A DNA stretch of 64,000 nt from Taudactylus pleione. Its lineage: Eukaryota > Chordata > Amphibia > Anura > Myobatrachidae. The notes under the pieces were generated by a model, which saw only the letters and a program-made list of their open reading frames with translations, was not told where the DNA came from and did no database searches. Shown in pieces: positions 43,558-56,300 of this stretch; position 1 is the first letter of the stretch; every line of letters begins with the position of its first letter. Where the stretch lies: the NCBI GenBank assembly GCA_031769625.1, contig JAUIMM010000534.1, positions 5,420,001-5,484,000 of the forward strand, given 5' to 3'. The position numbers were made by a program, and so were the translations under genes.

Positions 43558-43705
43558 ATGTGGCCCGCCCCCTCTCCTCATGTGGCCCACCCCCTCTCCT
43601 CATGTGGGTTGCCCCCTCTCCTCATGTATCCCGCCCCCTCTACTCATGTGGCCTGCCCTCTCTCCTCGTGTGGCTTGCCCCCTCTCCTCATGAGGCCTGC
43701 CCTCT
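43558..43705 (+). repeat. ~23-bp minisatellite (CTCATGTGGCCCGCCCCCTCTC)
   Basis: About six to seven units; the array resumes at 44750 after the insertion 43710-44749 ('ccctctcctcatgtcgcccgccccctatcc'). Confidence 0.9.
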
Positions 43706-43709
43706 CTTC

Positions 43710-44749
43710 CAGTGGCGGATCCAGGGGGGGGAGGCGATAATGGCGATCACCCCCCGTACAGAAAGCCTGAAGCTCCGTTCACTTATTGACACTGTCAGTG
43801 TCTGCAAGTGCAGCTGCACAAGCCTGCAGCGCTAGCGATGACAAACACATCGCTGCTGCCGGCGATTCTGCTCTGTTGTTGGGCTGCTGACCCAGCGTAG
43901 TGTCCCCTGTCTCCTCCCCAGTGGCGTCACAGTTCATTCACTGCAGCCGGCGTCCAGAGCCACACACAGGCACAGAGCATCTCTCTGTCATCACGCACGC
44001 GGCACACCGGCTCCACTTGTGTTTCTGGGAGGGAGAATGAAGAAGAAGGAGGTGCGCGCCCGGACACCCCAAGTGCAACCCAGCCTAGACATCGTAAAGA
44101 GAGTATTGCACAGGGGAGGGAAGTAGTAGGAAGTAGTATTGCACAGGGGAGAGGGCTCAGCATAAGGGGTATTACTGGGGGTGTTCTGAGGCCACTGCAT
44201 GGGGCACTACTTGGGGTACTGTATAGGGGGCACAGTATAAGAGCACTACTGAGGGCACAGCATAAGGGGAGCTCCTGGGGGTATTGTATAAGGGGCATTA
44301 CTCGGGGCACTGCATAAGAGCACTACTGGGGGTACTATATTAGGGGCACTACTGGGGGCACTGTATAAGGGCACTACTGGGGGCACTGCATAAGGGGCAC
44401 TACTGGGGGCACTGTATAAGGGCACTACTGGGGCACTGCATAAGGGGTGCTACTGGGGGTACTTTATAAGGGCACTACTGGCGCACTGCATAAGGGGCAC
44501 TACTGGGGGCACTGCATAAGGGGCACTGTATAAGGGCACTACTGGGGCACTGCATAAGGGGCACTACTGGGGGTACTTTATAAGGGGCACTGCTGTTAAT
44601 TAATATTCTGTTTGTTTTATTTTTTCAAAATTTGTTGAAAATGGGAGGAGCAGAGCTGTAAGTGGGAGGAGTAATGAATGGAGAGGGGATGAGTCAGTGT
44701 TAATTCTTAAACCGCCCCCCCTAAAAGTAAAGTCTGGTACCGCCACTGC
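43710..44749. mobile_element. hAT-like element inserted in the minisatellite (1040 bp)
   Basis: Ends CAGTGGCGGATCCAG and CTGGTACCGCCACTG form 15-bp inverted repeats with a two-base difference. The interrupted host array continues on both sides. Flanking 8-mers CTCTCTTC/CCCTCTCC match at 6 of 8. Confidence 0.82.
44158..44590 (+). repeat. ~26-bp minisatellite inside the hAT-like element
   Basis: Units of 'aaggggcactactgggggcactgcat' with variation (gtataag, gcataag). About fifteen units. Confidence 0.9.
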
Positions 44750-44757
44750 CCTCTCCT

Positions 44758-45841
44758 CATGTCGCCCGCCCCCTATCCTTGTCCAGCTCGCCCCCTCAAC
44801 TCTTGGTCTGTGGTGTGTACAGGCTAATGCATGCTTGTAGGGGCCCTTGAGAGAGGGGAGCCTGGGAGGAACACGTGCTCCAGCACTGCCTCTTAATCCA
44901 ACTTTGTTGCTGTGGTGCTGCCTGCCCAGCTAGGACAACCATGTCATCTCCCACGGACATCTCAGCAGGACAGGCAGCACCACAGCAGCTACTGTAGTTT
45001 TGTTTTATGACTGTTGCACTGTCGCAGTGCTGTGTGATTGGGTATAGAGAGAACAATGGCCTCTGGAGGCACCCCAGGCCCTGTAGCAGCTGCACCCCCT
45101 GCACCAAAGGTAGTTACGCCTATGGCTTTATCTCTTCTGGAGCGTTGTTATATCATATGTGACATCAGTACAATGGCTGTTGATAAGATTATGTTATTCT
45201 CCCTGGTTGAGAGAGTCCAGGCAAAGTAACTGGCACCTGAGAGGTATTATACAATGATTGTTGAGCTTGATATGAATTTGCTGGTGACCTCTATTATACT
45301 ATTTATTAGTGACTGTAATAATTATTTAGCATTGACTGTAATCACAGGGCATTAGTCAGACCAAAAAATCGCAGGAAGATTTGACAATAGATAATATTTC
45401 TTTATTTAATTATCACTAATATGTACTGTTAGATAATACTGGTTTACTATATATCATCCTCTGAGACAGACTCACAGTAAATAAATCTTCAAAAAAGGAG
45501 GCGTTGCGCATAGCAACCAATCAGATTCAAAAATGTAATTTTTCTATTACATTTTACAAAATGAAAAAATCTGATTGGTTGCTAATGGCAAAACATTGTG
45601 CAAATGCCGGAAGATGACTTTTCCAATTGAAGTGTGTGAAAAACTGGAGTGTGCATACATGCAAAAAGTGAAATGAATGGGCGATAGGATAAGTTAACGC
45701 ACGAAAAGTTTACGTTTTATCGTGGCTAATTGAATTCCCTCTTAATGTTCACAGGGCCTAATTCACAAAAACGTATAGCTGCACAGCACAACACACCTTA
45801 GCTTTGCATTGTATTTTTAGAAGAAATACAGACGGCATTAT
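44758..45841. other. No gene; repeat fragments
   Basis: 45040-45125 is a repeat end ('ctgcaccccctgcaccaaaggtagttacgcc'). 45485-45600 is a MITE-C relative ('gcaaccaatcagattc...gaaaaaatctgattggttgc'). Confidence 0.5.
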
Positions 45842-46048
45842 GGGGCCCATTTATTAGCGAGTTTTATCATACGCAATGAGTTAGAAAAGTTTTTGCATAT
45901 GATAATGGTGCTCCAGCCAATCAGCTTCTAACTGTCATCTGTTTGAAAAATTACAGTTGGGAGATAATTGGCTTGAGCACCATCTATCATACACAACGTG
46001 TTTTGAAACTTGTTGCATATGATAAAACTCGTTGATAAATGAGGCCCC
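45842..46048. mobile_element. Foldback MITE (207 bp)
   Basis: Ends GGGGCCCATTTATTAGCGAG and (complement) GGGGCCTCATTTATCAACGAG. TTAT is duplicated at 45838-45841 and 46049-46052. Internal arms carry 'catatgataa' and 'ttgagcaccat'/'atggtgctc'-type inverted words. Confidence 0.85.
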
Positions 46049-46752
46049 TTATATGCTTGGCAGAATTTAAACCCTGAGGGTTGATCATCTTACTAGGCAG
46101 GGGTTAAGGTGCTGTTTGTGGAAGTGTAGTAGTTGTACCTTTGATGTGATGTAAACCTGGTGGGAGGAGTTTATGGTGGTCACCTGATCTGATCAGGGAT
46201 TCCAGAATTTTCCAGTTATCTTTTGAGTTGAGTTTTTCCTTCCACCCTCCCCTGATTGGTGTCAGGATATGTTCAATATCCAGACAAAGGGGATGCGGGC
46301 GCCGGAATCCCGACACCTGTCAGAATCCCAGTGCCGGCATCACGACCGCCGGCATCCCAAAGGTAAGTAGCGAGGTTAGAGGGGGGGTTAGGGTTAGTCG
46401 CTAAAAGGGGAGGGATAGGTTTAGGCACCTGGGAGGGGGAGGTTAGGTTTGGATACTAGGGGGAAGCTTAGATTTAGGCACTGGGGAGGGAGGGTTAGGG
46501 AGAGAGGGAGGGTTATGATACTAATCAACAGTTGGAATCCTAACCCTGTTGGGAAGCCGGCGTCTGGATTTTGACCTCCGGGATCCCAAGCCCAAGCATC
46601 CCACACCCATCCCATTGGTGTTAGCTTTGTGGGTACAGAAAGAATGGTAACAGTGGCTTTCTTGGATCTCTTGGATCTCTCCCCACCAAAACATGAGTTA
46701 GGCTGATTCCACCCTACTGGGGTCAGCGGCACTACTGTTACAGGTGCCCCCT
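46049..46752. repeat. Dispersed repeat with GGTTAGG-rich core (46265-46620)
   Basis: It has 'ggaatcccgacacctgtcagaatccc' and 'ggcatcacgaccgccggcatccc' at the left, a 'gaggttaggtttgg' core, and 'gaagccggcgtctggattttgacctccgggatccc' at the right. The rest of the interval has nothing recognisable. Confidence 0.65.
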
Positions 46753-47150
46753 CAGGGACGTTTCTAGAGAGGAGGGGGCCCGTGTGCAGTCTCCGACACG
46801 GGCCCCCTCCTCTCCGCCCCGGCGGCCGGCAGCGCACTGAGCTGTGCACGGCCAGCGCCGGAGTTATAGACTCTGGGCACTAGAGTGTGCCAAGAGTCTA
46901 TAGTGTATGCACAGGTCACCGGGAAAATGGCTGCGGCGGCCATTATCCCTGTACTGTGCATGCACAAACGATGGGAATATGGCCGCTGCGGCCATTTTCC
47001 AGTCGGTTTACAGCTCCGGAAACCCAAGCCGACGTGTGACTCCGGAGAGATAAGTAATATTATGGGTGCAGGGTGTCCGGTGCCGGGCCCCCCTGGACCC
47101 AGGGGTCCGTGTTCCCCGCATACCCTGCACCCATTATAGATACGCCCCTG
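46753..47150. mobile_element. hAT MITE (CAGGG...CCCTG), copy 2 (398 bp)
   Basis: Same family as 20492-20859, with shared 'gtttctagagaggaggg' start and 'cattatagatacgcccctg' end. Flanking 8-mers TGCCCCCT (46745-46752) and TGTCCCCT (47151-47158) match at 7 of 8. Confidence 0.9.
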
Positions 47151-47158
47151 TGTCCCCT

Positions 47159-49464
47159 TATTTGTGCCATTGGGAGAGGAGTTTGGATACCTTGAGTGTT
47201 ATGTTCAGCAGTTGACCTCCCATCCTAGGCCTGTTGGAGTAATACTGGCAAATGGTTCTTTATTCTTCACCAATCTTTTCCTCTTCAAGTCTATTTACTT
47301 TCATTATAATAAATAAAGCTGTCCATTCCTCCTCTCCATATAAGAATCAGGAACAGATTTATCAAATATTGGAGAGAGAGAAAGTACCAACCAATCAGCT
47401 TCTGTAAGTTTTCAAACACAGCCTGTGAAATTGCAGTTTGGAGCTGATTGGTTGGTACTTTATCTCTCTCAAAGACTTGATACATCTCTCCTTTAATGTG
47501 GTCATTCTTAGTTAAGATAAATTAAGTTAATGGTTATTATTGCTTTGCATAAGTGCGGGGAGATATCACCTGTTAGGGAGTTTAAAGTAGGGTACATACT
47601 GATAGATTTATCCCCGTTCCATTGAGCAGGCGATATATATCTATAGTGCATCTGCTAGTGTGTACAGTGGATATGTCTGTAAACGATGTTGTTCACACAC
47701 ATATTCTATCTGCTGTGCAGCACAGCAGATATAGATGTATTTTGCATGGATATTGTTTCATCTGCTGGAGTGTACGGGCAGCCGGCCAATCACCCATACA
47801 CATGCTGTAGGGACCCGGTGGTACGTGACAGCTCAACTGGACTGTAAAATTTAAATGCCAACCCAGTTGTGATGTCAGGCCCGACACATCAAGCCGACGA
47901 TTGGTAAATGTGTATATTGTACACTTACCAATTGTTATATAGGTCGGCGGTACCGGTCGGTCTAGTGTGTATCCAGCTTAAGGCATGAAGCCTTAATGAT
48001 ATGGTAGCTCCAGCTTTTAAGCAGTTTAAAGAGAAAAGTTTCACTGATTCAGCCAATTCTACTTTTTAAATCAAATATTTAATTATCTATAATGTCAGTA
48101 AGTTTCCTGCTTATGTTTTGAAATATGTTGGGAAGTCTAAAGGTCATCTGAGACTATGGGGTAAATTTAGATATTTGAGTGATTTGACATTCAATTTGCA
48201 TTCGATTTACATTCGATTTTGCATTTGGGTATTTACTAAAGGCTAAATGGAATGTAAAATCGAACATAAAACTGAATTTCACTCAAATCCCGCTCAAAAT
48301 TGAACTTTGGAAAAACATCGGTACTTTTACATAGACCAACACACAAATCCCTTATTTACTATGATTCGATTTGAAATCGAACACAAATTTGAACTTGCAA
48401 ATCAAACTTCAAAACCCCAAAATGAATAGACCTGCTTCATGCTTTAGATTTTAGCATGAGCAGGTCGGATTGACACAGGTACATGCATACATCAGTGAAA
48501 TACATGCATGTATCTTACTGTAAAAAGCGTAGAAAGAGTTCAATATAGAAAAAAAATTATGTGGGGTCCCCCCCTAAAACAGGACCAGCCCCAAACTTTT
48601 CATAGCCAGTCCTGGTTGTGTAAGTACAGGGAAAATATTCTGAAGGGTTCCCCCTGTACTTAGCACACCCAGCACTGGGCTCTGATCTTAACCTGGTTCT
48701 GGAATTACAGGGGAAAAATGCGTAAGGTTCCCCTGTAATCCCCAGAACCAGCAACGGACACTTTCTAGTGGGAGCTGATGCCACAGCCAGGGGAGCCCTA
48801 TCACCGGACCCCCCAGCCACAGCATCAGCCCTGACCACTAGTCAGCCCAGGCCAGTGATCCCTGGGGTGTTGGGGACCCCCCCAATAAAGGACACCCCTG
48901 GCCTAGGCTGATAGCCCGGGACTATACCTGCGGTGAGTTGCGAGTTGATAGTGTAGGTGTTGTGTAAAAAAAGAAGTGTATAAACATTGTCTTTACAGTA
49001 GAACTGCAGGTCCCAGCAAGCCTCCCCGGCATGCGGGGTATTAAGCGCCAGCTGGTACCTGTAGTTCACCTGTAAAGAAATGTTTAAATAAACACAATAC
49101 ACACACACCTTGAAAAGTAAAGTTTTAATACATACATACACACTCACACATACTCACCTACATTACCTGGACTGGTCCGCTTCTCCCCGTAGTCATCCAT
49201 GGTCTTGGTAAAACAACAAAATGAATAAACACGAACCACGAACTAGGTAACAACCACGATGGTTGTTACCTCCCGAATGAAGAGCTCAGATGCGGCTCTA
49301 GCCTTTGTAGAGCCGTATCTGAGCATTCATTGGCTGAGAGAGGTCAGCCCCCGCCAATGAACGGTTCCCTCCATTGAAGTCATTGGAGAGCCGCAGGGTT
49401 ATTAAAGTTTATTCTGCGGTTTCCACCATTCAATTAAACACAAATTACTAGTTGTTGAGATTAA
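47159..49464. other. No gene; several repeat fragments
   Basis: 47350-47490 is a foldback with 'gtaccaaccaatcagcttct' and its inverse. 48150-48420 is rich in 'attcgatt(t)' words near 'ggggtaaatttag'. 48560-48900 is a GC-rich dispersed repeat. No coding signal. Confidence 0.5.
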
Positions 49465-50064
49465 GGGCCTGATTCAGAGCCGGACGCTATTTGCGGACGC
49501 TCGCTCAGAAAAAAGGGGCTGGCTATTTAAATTAAGTGCTCGCTCTTTGCGGTCTGTTGACGCCTCTATGTCTGAACGAGCGAACAAAACATGCGGCCAC
49601 TATTTTGAAAAAAACGCCCCCTGGCCGCTCGCATCATATGTCATCTCCGGTATTTATTAGATTAATCGAGTACATCGAACGGCGTATGAACTGCTCGCTA
49701 TTCTTGTGGTAGCATTTTCCTACCGCAATCATGCGAGCAGTTCAGGCTAAAAGACAACCAAGTGACGTGGTCAATGACGCTGCTTTGTTAATTATGCACT
49801 CCCATTAAACGCCCGTTTTGAGCGTTTGGCACGCCTGCGTTCGGATCTCCACTCCCCGTTTTCAAGCACCTTCCCCTGTTACCACCCACAAACGCCTCAT
49901 CCTGTCACTCAAATTAGCAGGCACTCGCTATTTTGCAAGCACACGAATTTTGACCGCACTGACTGGTTCGCGCATGTGTATTACGACCCGTACGCATGCG
50001 CCGATGTGCAAACATCGCTCGGAACGAACGAGCGGCCGCTTACGAGCGGCTCTGAATCAGGCCC
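49465..50064 (+). mobile_element. MITE family A, copy 4 (600 bp)
   Basis: Ends GGGCCTGATTCAGAGCCGG and CGGCTCTGAATCAGGCCC; TAA is duplicated at 49462-49464 and 50065-50067. Confidence 0.92.
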
Positions 50065-50067
50065 TAA

Positions 50068-51029
50068 GTGCGGCTATATGCGCACTTACGATACCTCCAG
50101 ACTTGCAGATTTTTGTTTGCACCCCCATAGGACTACACACAAAATTCCATAAGCCCAGGGTGAGATTGTCCATGTGGGGGTGAGTTGAAGTGCCATTGGC
50201 AGTGTAACAATGGCAACTTGCCCCCCTTGTGTCTAATTTAATTGACCCCATGAGGTTAGTGAGGGAGTAAATAGTGTTTCCCAACTACAGTTCTCATGCC
50301 CACTAACAGTGCATGTTTTCCAGATCTTCTGCTTGGTACACAGGTATATTTATTCCAATAAGATCCACAAGTAGTGCTAATTATTTCACTTGTGATAGTG
50401 AGGAGATCTTCAAACATGAACTGTCAGTGAACCATGAGGATTAGAATCGGGAAACACTGTAGTAGCTGATAAAAAAAATACAAAACAGCAGAATGCAAAA
50501 GAAAAGAAAAACAGCTAATCTCTGCACTTGTCTGTCTATGTAATAGTTGGCCAGCTAATCAGGAGCTGAGGTCTCTCATCTATGAGGGAAATTAAGGTAT
50601 TTTGGAAGGTGTACATCTACTGTTACTTATAAGAAGGCTGGGCATCCAGCTGGGAATGTGCAGAACACTGCAAGTAATAGGAGAGAAAACAAGATACAGA
50701 TTTCTAGAATACCTCAAGCCAGAGGTGTAACTAGGGTAAAAGGCGCACAGGACAAATTTAAAAAAAAGGGGCCCTTTGAAAATTGTTCTTTAAATTGCTG
50801 ATATCAGTACTCAAACACACATTGGAAACAAAAATTAGTTAAGCAATGAACACCGAGCCTGTTTCAGTGATGCAACTACTGCAGGCTGGGCCTTTTTGTG
50901 GTGTCACGTTTGGTAGTTTCGGCTTACCTATTGTGTACTGGCTAGCGCCAGATAACCTGATGCCCACTTTCAATGCCAGTAGACTAGGCAACTCCACCAG
51001 TGGTTTTGACAAAGGGGATGCCGGCACTT
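50068..51029. other. No gene seen
   Basis: 50270-50460 resembles one half of a dispersed repeat ('cccaactacagttctcatgcc...aaccatgaggattagaatcgggaaacactg'), with inverted-terminal character. Otherwise nothing. Confidence 0.45.
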
Positions 51030-51785
51030 AGAATATCGGTACTGGAATCCCGACACCTGTCAGAATCGTGCATCACGAAGATAAGTAGCGGGGGTAGGGG
51101 TTAGGTTTAAACACTAGGACAGTGGTTCCCAAACTGTGTGCCATGGCACCCTGGGGTGCCTTGGGACACTTGCAGGGGTGCCTCAGATCAAATCAAATTA
51201 TTTATGGTCAATGTAATTTAAATATATGGACAAACAGAAGCGCAAACCTGTCCACCACCACCACATAACTGTACCTAAGAATGACAGGTAAGCACAATAT
51301 ACTTCACTGTACTACATTTTTTTCTGAATTTCTCAGTAACAAACCTTTGGCTTAGGGGTGCCGTGAAAACAATGCTGATACTCTAGGGTGCCATGATTCA
51401 AAAAAGTTTGGGAGCCACTGCAATAGCAGGAGATTCAGGTTTAGGCACCGGGGAGGGGGAGGTTAGGCTTAGGCAGTAGGGAGAAGGTCAGGTTTAGGAA
51501 CTGGGGAGGTTAGGCTTAGGCACTAGGGAGAAGGTGAGGTTGAGGCACGGGGGAGGGGGAGGTTAGGCTTAGGCACTAGGAAGAAGATCAGGTTTAGGCA
51601 GCGGGGAGGGGGAGGTTAGATTTAGGGACTAAGGGGGGAGGTTAGGTTTAGGCACCGGTGAGGGAGGGATAGGGGCAGGGGGAGGGTTAGGGTACCGACA
51701 GGTGTGAGTATCCTAATCCTGCCAGGATGCTGGCATCAGGATTTTGACCACCGGGATCCAGAGTGCTAGCATCCCGTACCCATCC
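51030..51785. repeat. Dispersed repeat with GGTTAGG-rich core, split by an hAT MITE
   Basis: The left half is 51030-51119, the right half 51421-51785 with many 'ggggaggttaggcttaggcact' units (about 40 bp period), closing 'ggatgctggcatcaggattttgaccaccggg'. Confidence 0.7.
51120..51420. mobile_element. hAT (MER5/Charlie-like) MITE (301 bp)
   Basis: Ends CAGTGGTTCCCAAACTGTG and (complement) CAGTGGCTCCCAAACTTTT. Flanking 8-mers CACTAGGA/CAATAGCA match at 6 of 8. It is nested in the 51030-51785 repeat. Confidence 0.85.
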
Positions 51786-52399
51786 CATTCTGAACAATCC
51801 ACAATCAATCCACCATTGCAAGCACCATCGACCCTTGCACCCAGGGCCGTATTAGTAATGGGGCTGATGGAGCTACAGCTCCAGGCCTACAATCAGAATA
51901 GGCCAACAGCCCTCTGATTTGTGTGTCTACTGCTGTAGACAGGAAGTTTTCTTTCCTTCTGCAGCAGCCTCAGGGTTGACCACGCCCCTCCGCCCCCAAT
52001 CCCGGCTGTGACAGCGGAACGCCTGTGAGTAAACTTACTGTAAGGGCAGCGCAATGGAGGGCTGGGTTTCTCTAGCCCTCCCAGCGCTAGTAACAGCGAA
52101 TTGGCAGCAGCGGAGCCTAGGCGTCACTGCGTGTGACGTCACAGGTCCCGCCCGCCGCCACCACCGCACCGCGTCCTAATGTAGCCTGTCCAAGGCCATG
52201 CACCGTCCTTCTGCAGCAGCCTGAGGGCCGACCACACCCCCCACCCGTCTGTGCACCGACAACTGGCAGCACCTTAGTCACAGGCTCACAATTCCTCCAT
52301 GGCAGGTGACACCGTGACAGCAGCAGCACTGTCTGCAAGGTGTGTTCTTTTTAGTCCCCCAAAAGGTGAGCTGGTTTTCAATCCTTAATACCAGGCTGC
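51786..52399. other. No gene; GC-rich repeat fragments
   Basis: It opens with 'cagggccgtattagtaatggggc' (51843), an hAT-type end without a visible partner. A direct repeat 'ctgcagcagcct(c/g)agggt/c(t/c)gaccac' lies at 51959 and 52212. Confidence 0.5.
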
Positions 52400-52650
52400 T
52401 GCTGTGTATATATACTGTGTGTGTGTATATATATATGTATGTATGTCTGTATATACTGTATATTTTATATATATATATATATATGTACACACACATTAAT
52501 ATATATATATATATATATATACTGTGTGTATATCTATATATAAGTAAATACACTGTGTGTGGATATATATATATATATATTATATAGACATATACACACA
52601 GTATATAAGCTATATGTGTGTATATATATATTATATACATATATATAGAG

Positions 52651-52690
<40 letters not shown>

Positions 52691-52714
52691 CATATATTAA
52701 CACACACACATTTA

Positions 52715-52762
<48 letters not shown>
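52400..52762. repeat. (TA)n/(TG)n microsatellite tract
   Basis: Alternating AT with interspersed 'tgtgtgtata' and 'cacacag'. The last 8 bases ATATATAT are the left target duplication of the next element. Confidence 0.95.
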
Positions 52763-52765
<3 letters not shown>

Positions 52766-53391
52766 GGGGTGTGCACCGGCCACTTTTCGTGTTTTGGTTT
52801 TGGATCTGGATCTTTCTTCGTGTTTTGGATCTGGATTGGTTTTGCCAAAACCACCCTTCCGTGTTTTGGGTTCTGGGTTTTGTGTTTTGGATCTGTATTT
52901 TTTTGAAAAAAAGCATAAAAACAGCTAAAATCACAGAATTTGTAGGTTTTTCTGCTCCTATGCTATTATTAACCTCAATAACCTTAATTTCCACTCATTT
53001 CCAGTCTATTCTGAACACCTCACACCTCACAATAGTGTTTTTATGTCCAAAAGGTTGCACCGAGGTAGCTGGATGACTATGCTAAGCGACACGAGTGGGC
53101 GGCACAAACACGTGACCCATCTAGGCGTGATACTGCAGTGGCAGACAGGATGGCAGTTTGAAAAACTAGGCCCCAAACTGTACATAATGCAAAGAAAAAA
53201 AAGAGGTGCAAGATGGAATTGTCCTTGGGCCCTCCCACCCACCCTTATGTTGTATAAACAGGACATGCACACTTTAACAAACCAATCATTTCAGCGCCAG
53301 GGTCTGCCACACAACTGTGGCTGAAATGATTGGTTCGTTTGGGCCCCCACAAAACAAGCTGGCAATTAATCTGTCCCTGCACAAACTGGCT

Positions 53392-56300
53392 CTACGGAGG
53401 CAAGATGTCATCCTCATCCTCCTCATCCACCGATTCCTCACCCTCTTCAGTGTGTACATCCTCATCCTCACAAAGTATTAACTCGTCCCCACTTGAATCC
53501 ACTACCACAGGTCCCTCTGTACGTTCTGGAGGCTGGTCTCCCTGGAAGAGCTGATAATTCATTTTGATGAACATCATCTTCTCCACATTCTGTGGAAGCA
53601 ACCTCCTACGCCTTTCGCTGACAAGGTTCCCGGCTGCACTAAACACTCTTTCGGAGTACACACTGGAGGGGGGGCAACTCAAGTAAAATAGAGCCAGTTT
53701 GTACAGGGGCCTCCAAATTGCCTCTTTTTCCTGCCAGTACAGGTATGGACTGTCTGACATGCCTACTTGGATGCTGTCACCGATGTAATCCTCCACCATT
53801 CTGTCAATGGTGACAGTATCATATGCAGTGACAGTAGACATGTCAGAAATTGTTGCCAGGTCCTTCAGTCCGGACCAGATGTCCAAACTTGGTCCTGCCT
53901 GCCCTGCATCACCACCAGCGGGTTGCTTAGGATACCTAAGTTTTTTCCTGGCAGCCCCAGTTGCGGGAGAAAATGAAGAAGGAGCTGTTGACGTGTCACG
54001 TTCCGCTTCAGCTGACAGTGTGTTCACCAGCAGGTCTTTGCACCTCTGCAGGCTTGTGTCGGCCGGAAAGAGAGACACCACATAGGCTTTAAACCTAGGA
54101 TCGAGCACGGTGGCCAAAATGTAGTGGTCTGATTTCAACAGATTGACCACCCTGGAATCCTGGCAAAGCGAATGAAGGGCTTCATCCACAAGTCCCACAT
54201 GCCGAGCGGAACCGCTCCGTCTTAGCTCCTCCTTCACTTTCTCCAGCTGCTTCTGCAAAAGCCTGATGAGGGGAATGACCTGACTCAAGCTGGCAGTGTC
54301 TGAACTGACTTCACGTGTGGCAAGTTCGAAGGGCTGGAGAACCTTGCACAACACAGAAATCATTTTCCACTGCGCTTGAGTCAGGTGCATACCCCCTCCT
54401 TTGCCTATGTCATAGGTGGATGTATAGGCTTGAATGGCCTTTTGCTGCTCCTCCATCCTCTGAAGCATATAGAGGGTTGAGTTCCACCGCGTCACAACCT
54501 CTTGCTTCAGGTGATGGCGGGGCAGGTTCAAGAGTGTTTGCTGGCGCTCCAGTCTTCAGCACGCAGTTGCTGAATGGCGAAAGTGGCCAGAAATTTTTCG
54601 GGCCACCCAAAGCGTCTCCTGCACGCCCCTGTCGCTTTTCAGAAAATTCTGCACCACCAAGTTTATTGTGTGATCAAAACATGGGACGTGCTGGAATTTG
54701 CCCAGATGTAATGCCCGCACAATATTGGTGGCGTTGTCAGATATCACAAATCCCCAGGAGAGTCTAAGTGGGGTAAGCCACTGGGCGATGATTTCCCTCA
54801 GTTTCTCTAAGAGGTTGTCGGCGGTGTGCCTCTTACTGAAACCGGTGATACACAGCGTAGCCTGCCTTGGAACGAGCTGGCGTTTCTGAGATGCTGCGAC
54901 TGGTGACGCTGCTGCTGTTGCTGCGTAAGGTGATACATCTACCCAGTGGGCTGTCACAGTCATATAGTCCTTAGTCTGCCCTGTTCCACTTGTCCACATG
55001 TCCGTGGTTAAGTGGACATTGGGTACAACGGCATTTTTCAGGACACTGAGGACACTTTTTCTGACGTTTCTGTACAGTCTCGGTATCGCCTGCCTAGTGA
55101 AGTGGAATCTAGACGGGATTTGGAACCGGGGACACACTACCTCCAGCAATTGTCTAAATCCCACTGCACTAATGGCGGATACCGGACGCACGTCTAACAC
55201 CAACATAGCAGTCAAGGCCTCAGTTATACGTTTTGCTTCAGGATGACTGCTGTCTTACTTCATCCTCCTCGCTAAGGACTGTTGGAGGGTCAATTGTTTA
55301 GTAAAAGTAGTGGTGTTCCTACTTCCTCTCTGGGATGATGAACGACTCCCAGCAGCAGCAACAGCAGCAGCGGCAGCAGGAGGCGTAGCAATGCAGGATC
55401 CTCCGGAGGAATCCCGGATAGGAGAGTCAGTCATGCCAGTGACATGGCCTGCAGGACTACTTCCGATCCTGACTAAGGAGGAAATTGACGAGGAGGGAGT
55501 TGACGGTGTGGTTTGCAGGCGCTTGGATACAACAGGACAACGGGATTTAGGTGTCCCTGGACTGCTTACGGTCTTAGCCAAAGTTTCTGAACTTGACAGT
55601 AACTTATTATGAACGCGCTGCAGGTGCCGTATAAGGGAGGATGTTCCTAGGTGGTTAACGTCCCTACCCCTACTTATTCCACCTTTAAATAAGGTACATA
55701 TGGCAAGACAGTTGTTGTCCGGATTTGGATAGAAATATTGCCAGACCAAAGAGGTGGAATGTTTGGTCTTCTGCCCAGGCATGACCGTGATGGGCTTTTT
55801 CATCCCACGGACAACAACTGTCTCCCCCGGAGCCTGATTCAAACAAACCACATCACCATCAGAATCCTCCTCGACAACTTCCTCCTCAGCGCCAGCTACA
55901 CCAGTATCCTCATCCTGTTGTACTTCAACAGTGACATCTTCAATTTGCATATCAGCAAGTGGACTGTGGGTGCTCCTTTCAGCACTTGCAGGGGGCGTGC
56001 AAATGGTGGAAAGAGCCACCTCTTCCCGTCCAGTGCTGGGAAGGTCAGGCATCGCAACCACCACCACACTTGGACTCTCCTTGGGGATTTGTGATATATT
56101 CTTAGAAAGCACAGTTCTTCGCTGTGCTTTTGCCAGCTTAAATCTTTTGATTTTTTTTAGTGGGAGGAGGGCTTCCATCGTCATGTGAGGCTGAACCACT
56201 AGTCATGAACATACTAGGGATCGACCTTGCCACTCCGTGTCGTAAATGGCATATTGGCAAGTTTACGTTTCTCTTCAGCTGATTTAAATGTTTTTTTCAA

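Noticed and set aside
52278..52994. 238-codon Ile/Tyr-rich frame on the minus strand and its + strand counterparts
   Set aside because: They run through the (TA)n tract into the hAT end; pure microsatellite translation.
53043..53554. Ser-rich + strand frames in hAT element 1
   Set aside because: Antisense shadow of the acidic C-terminal tail of the transposase.
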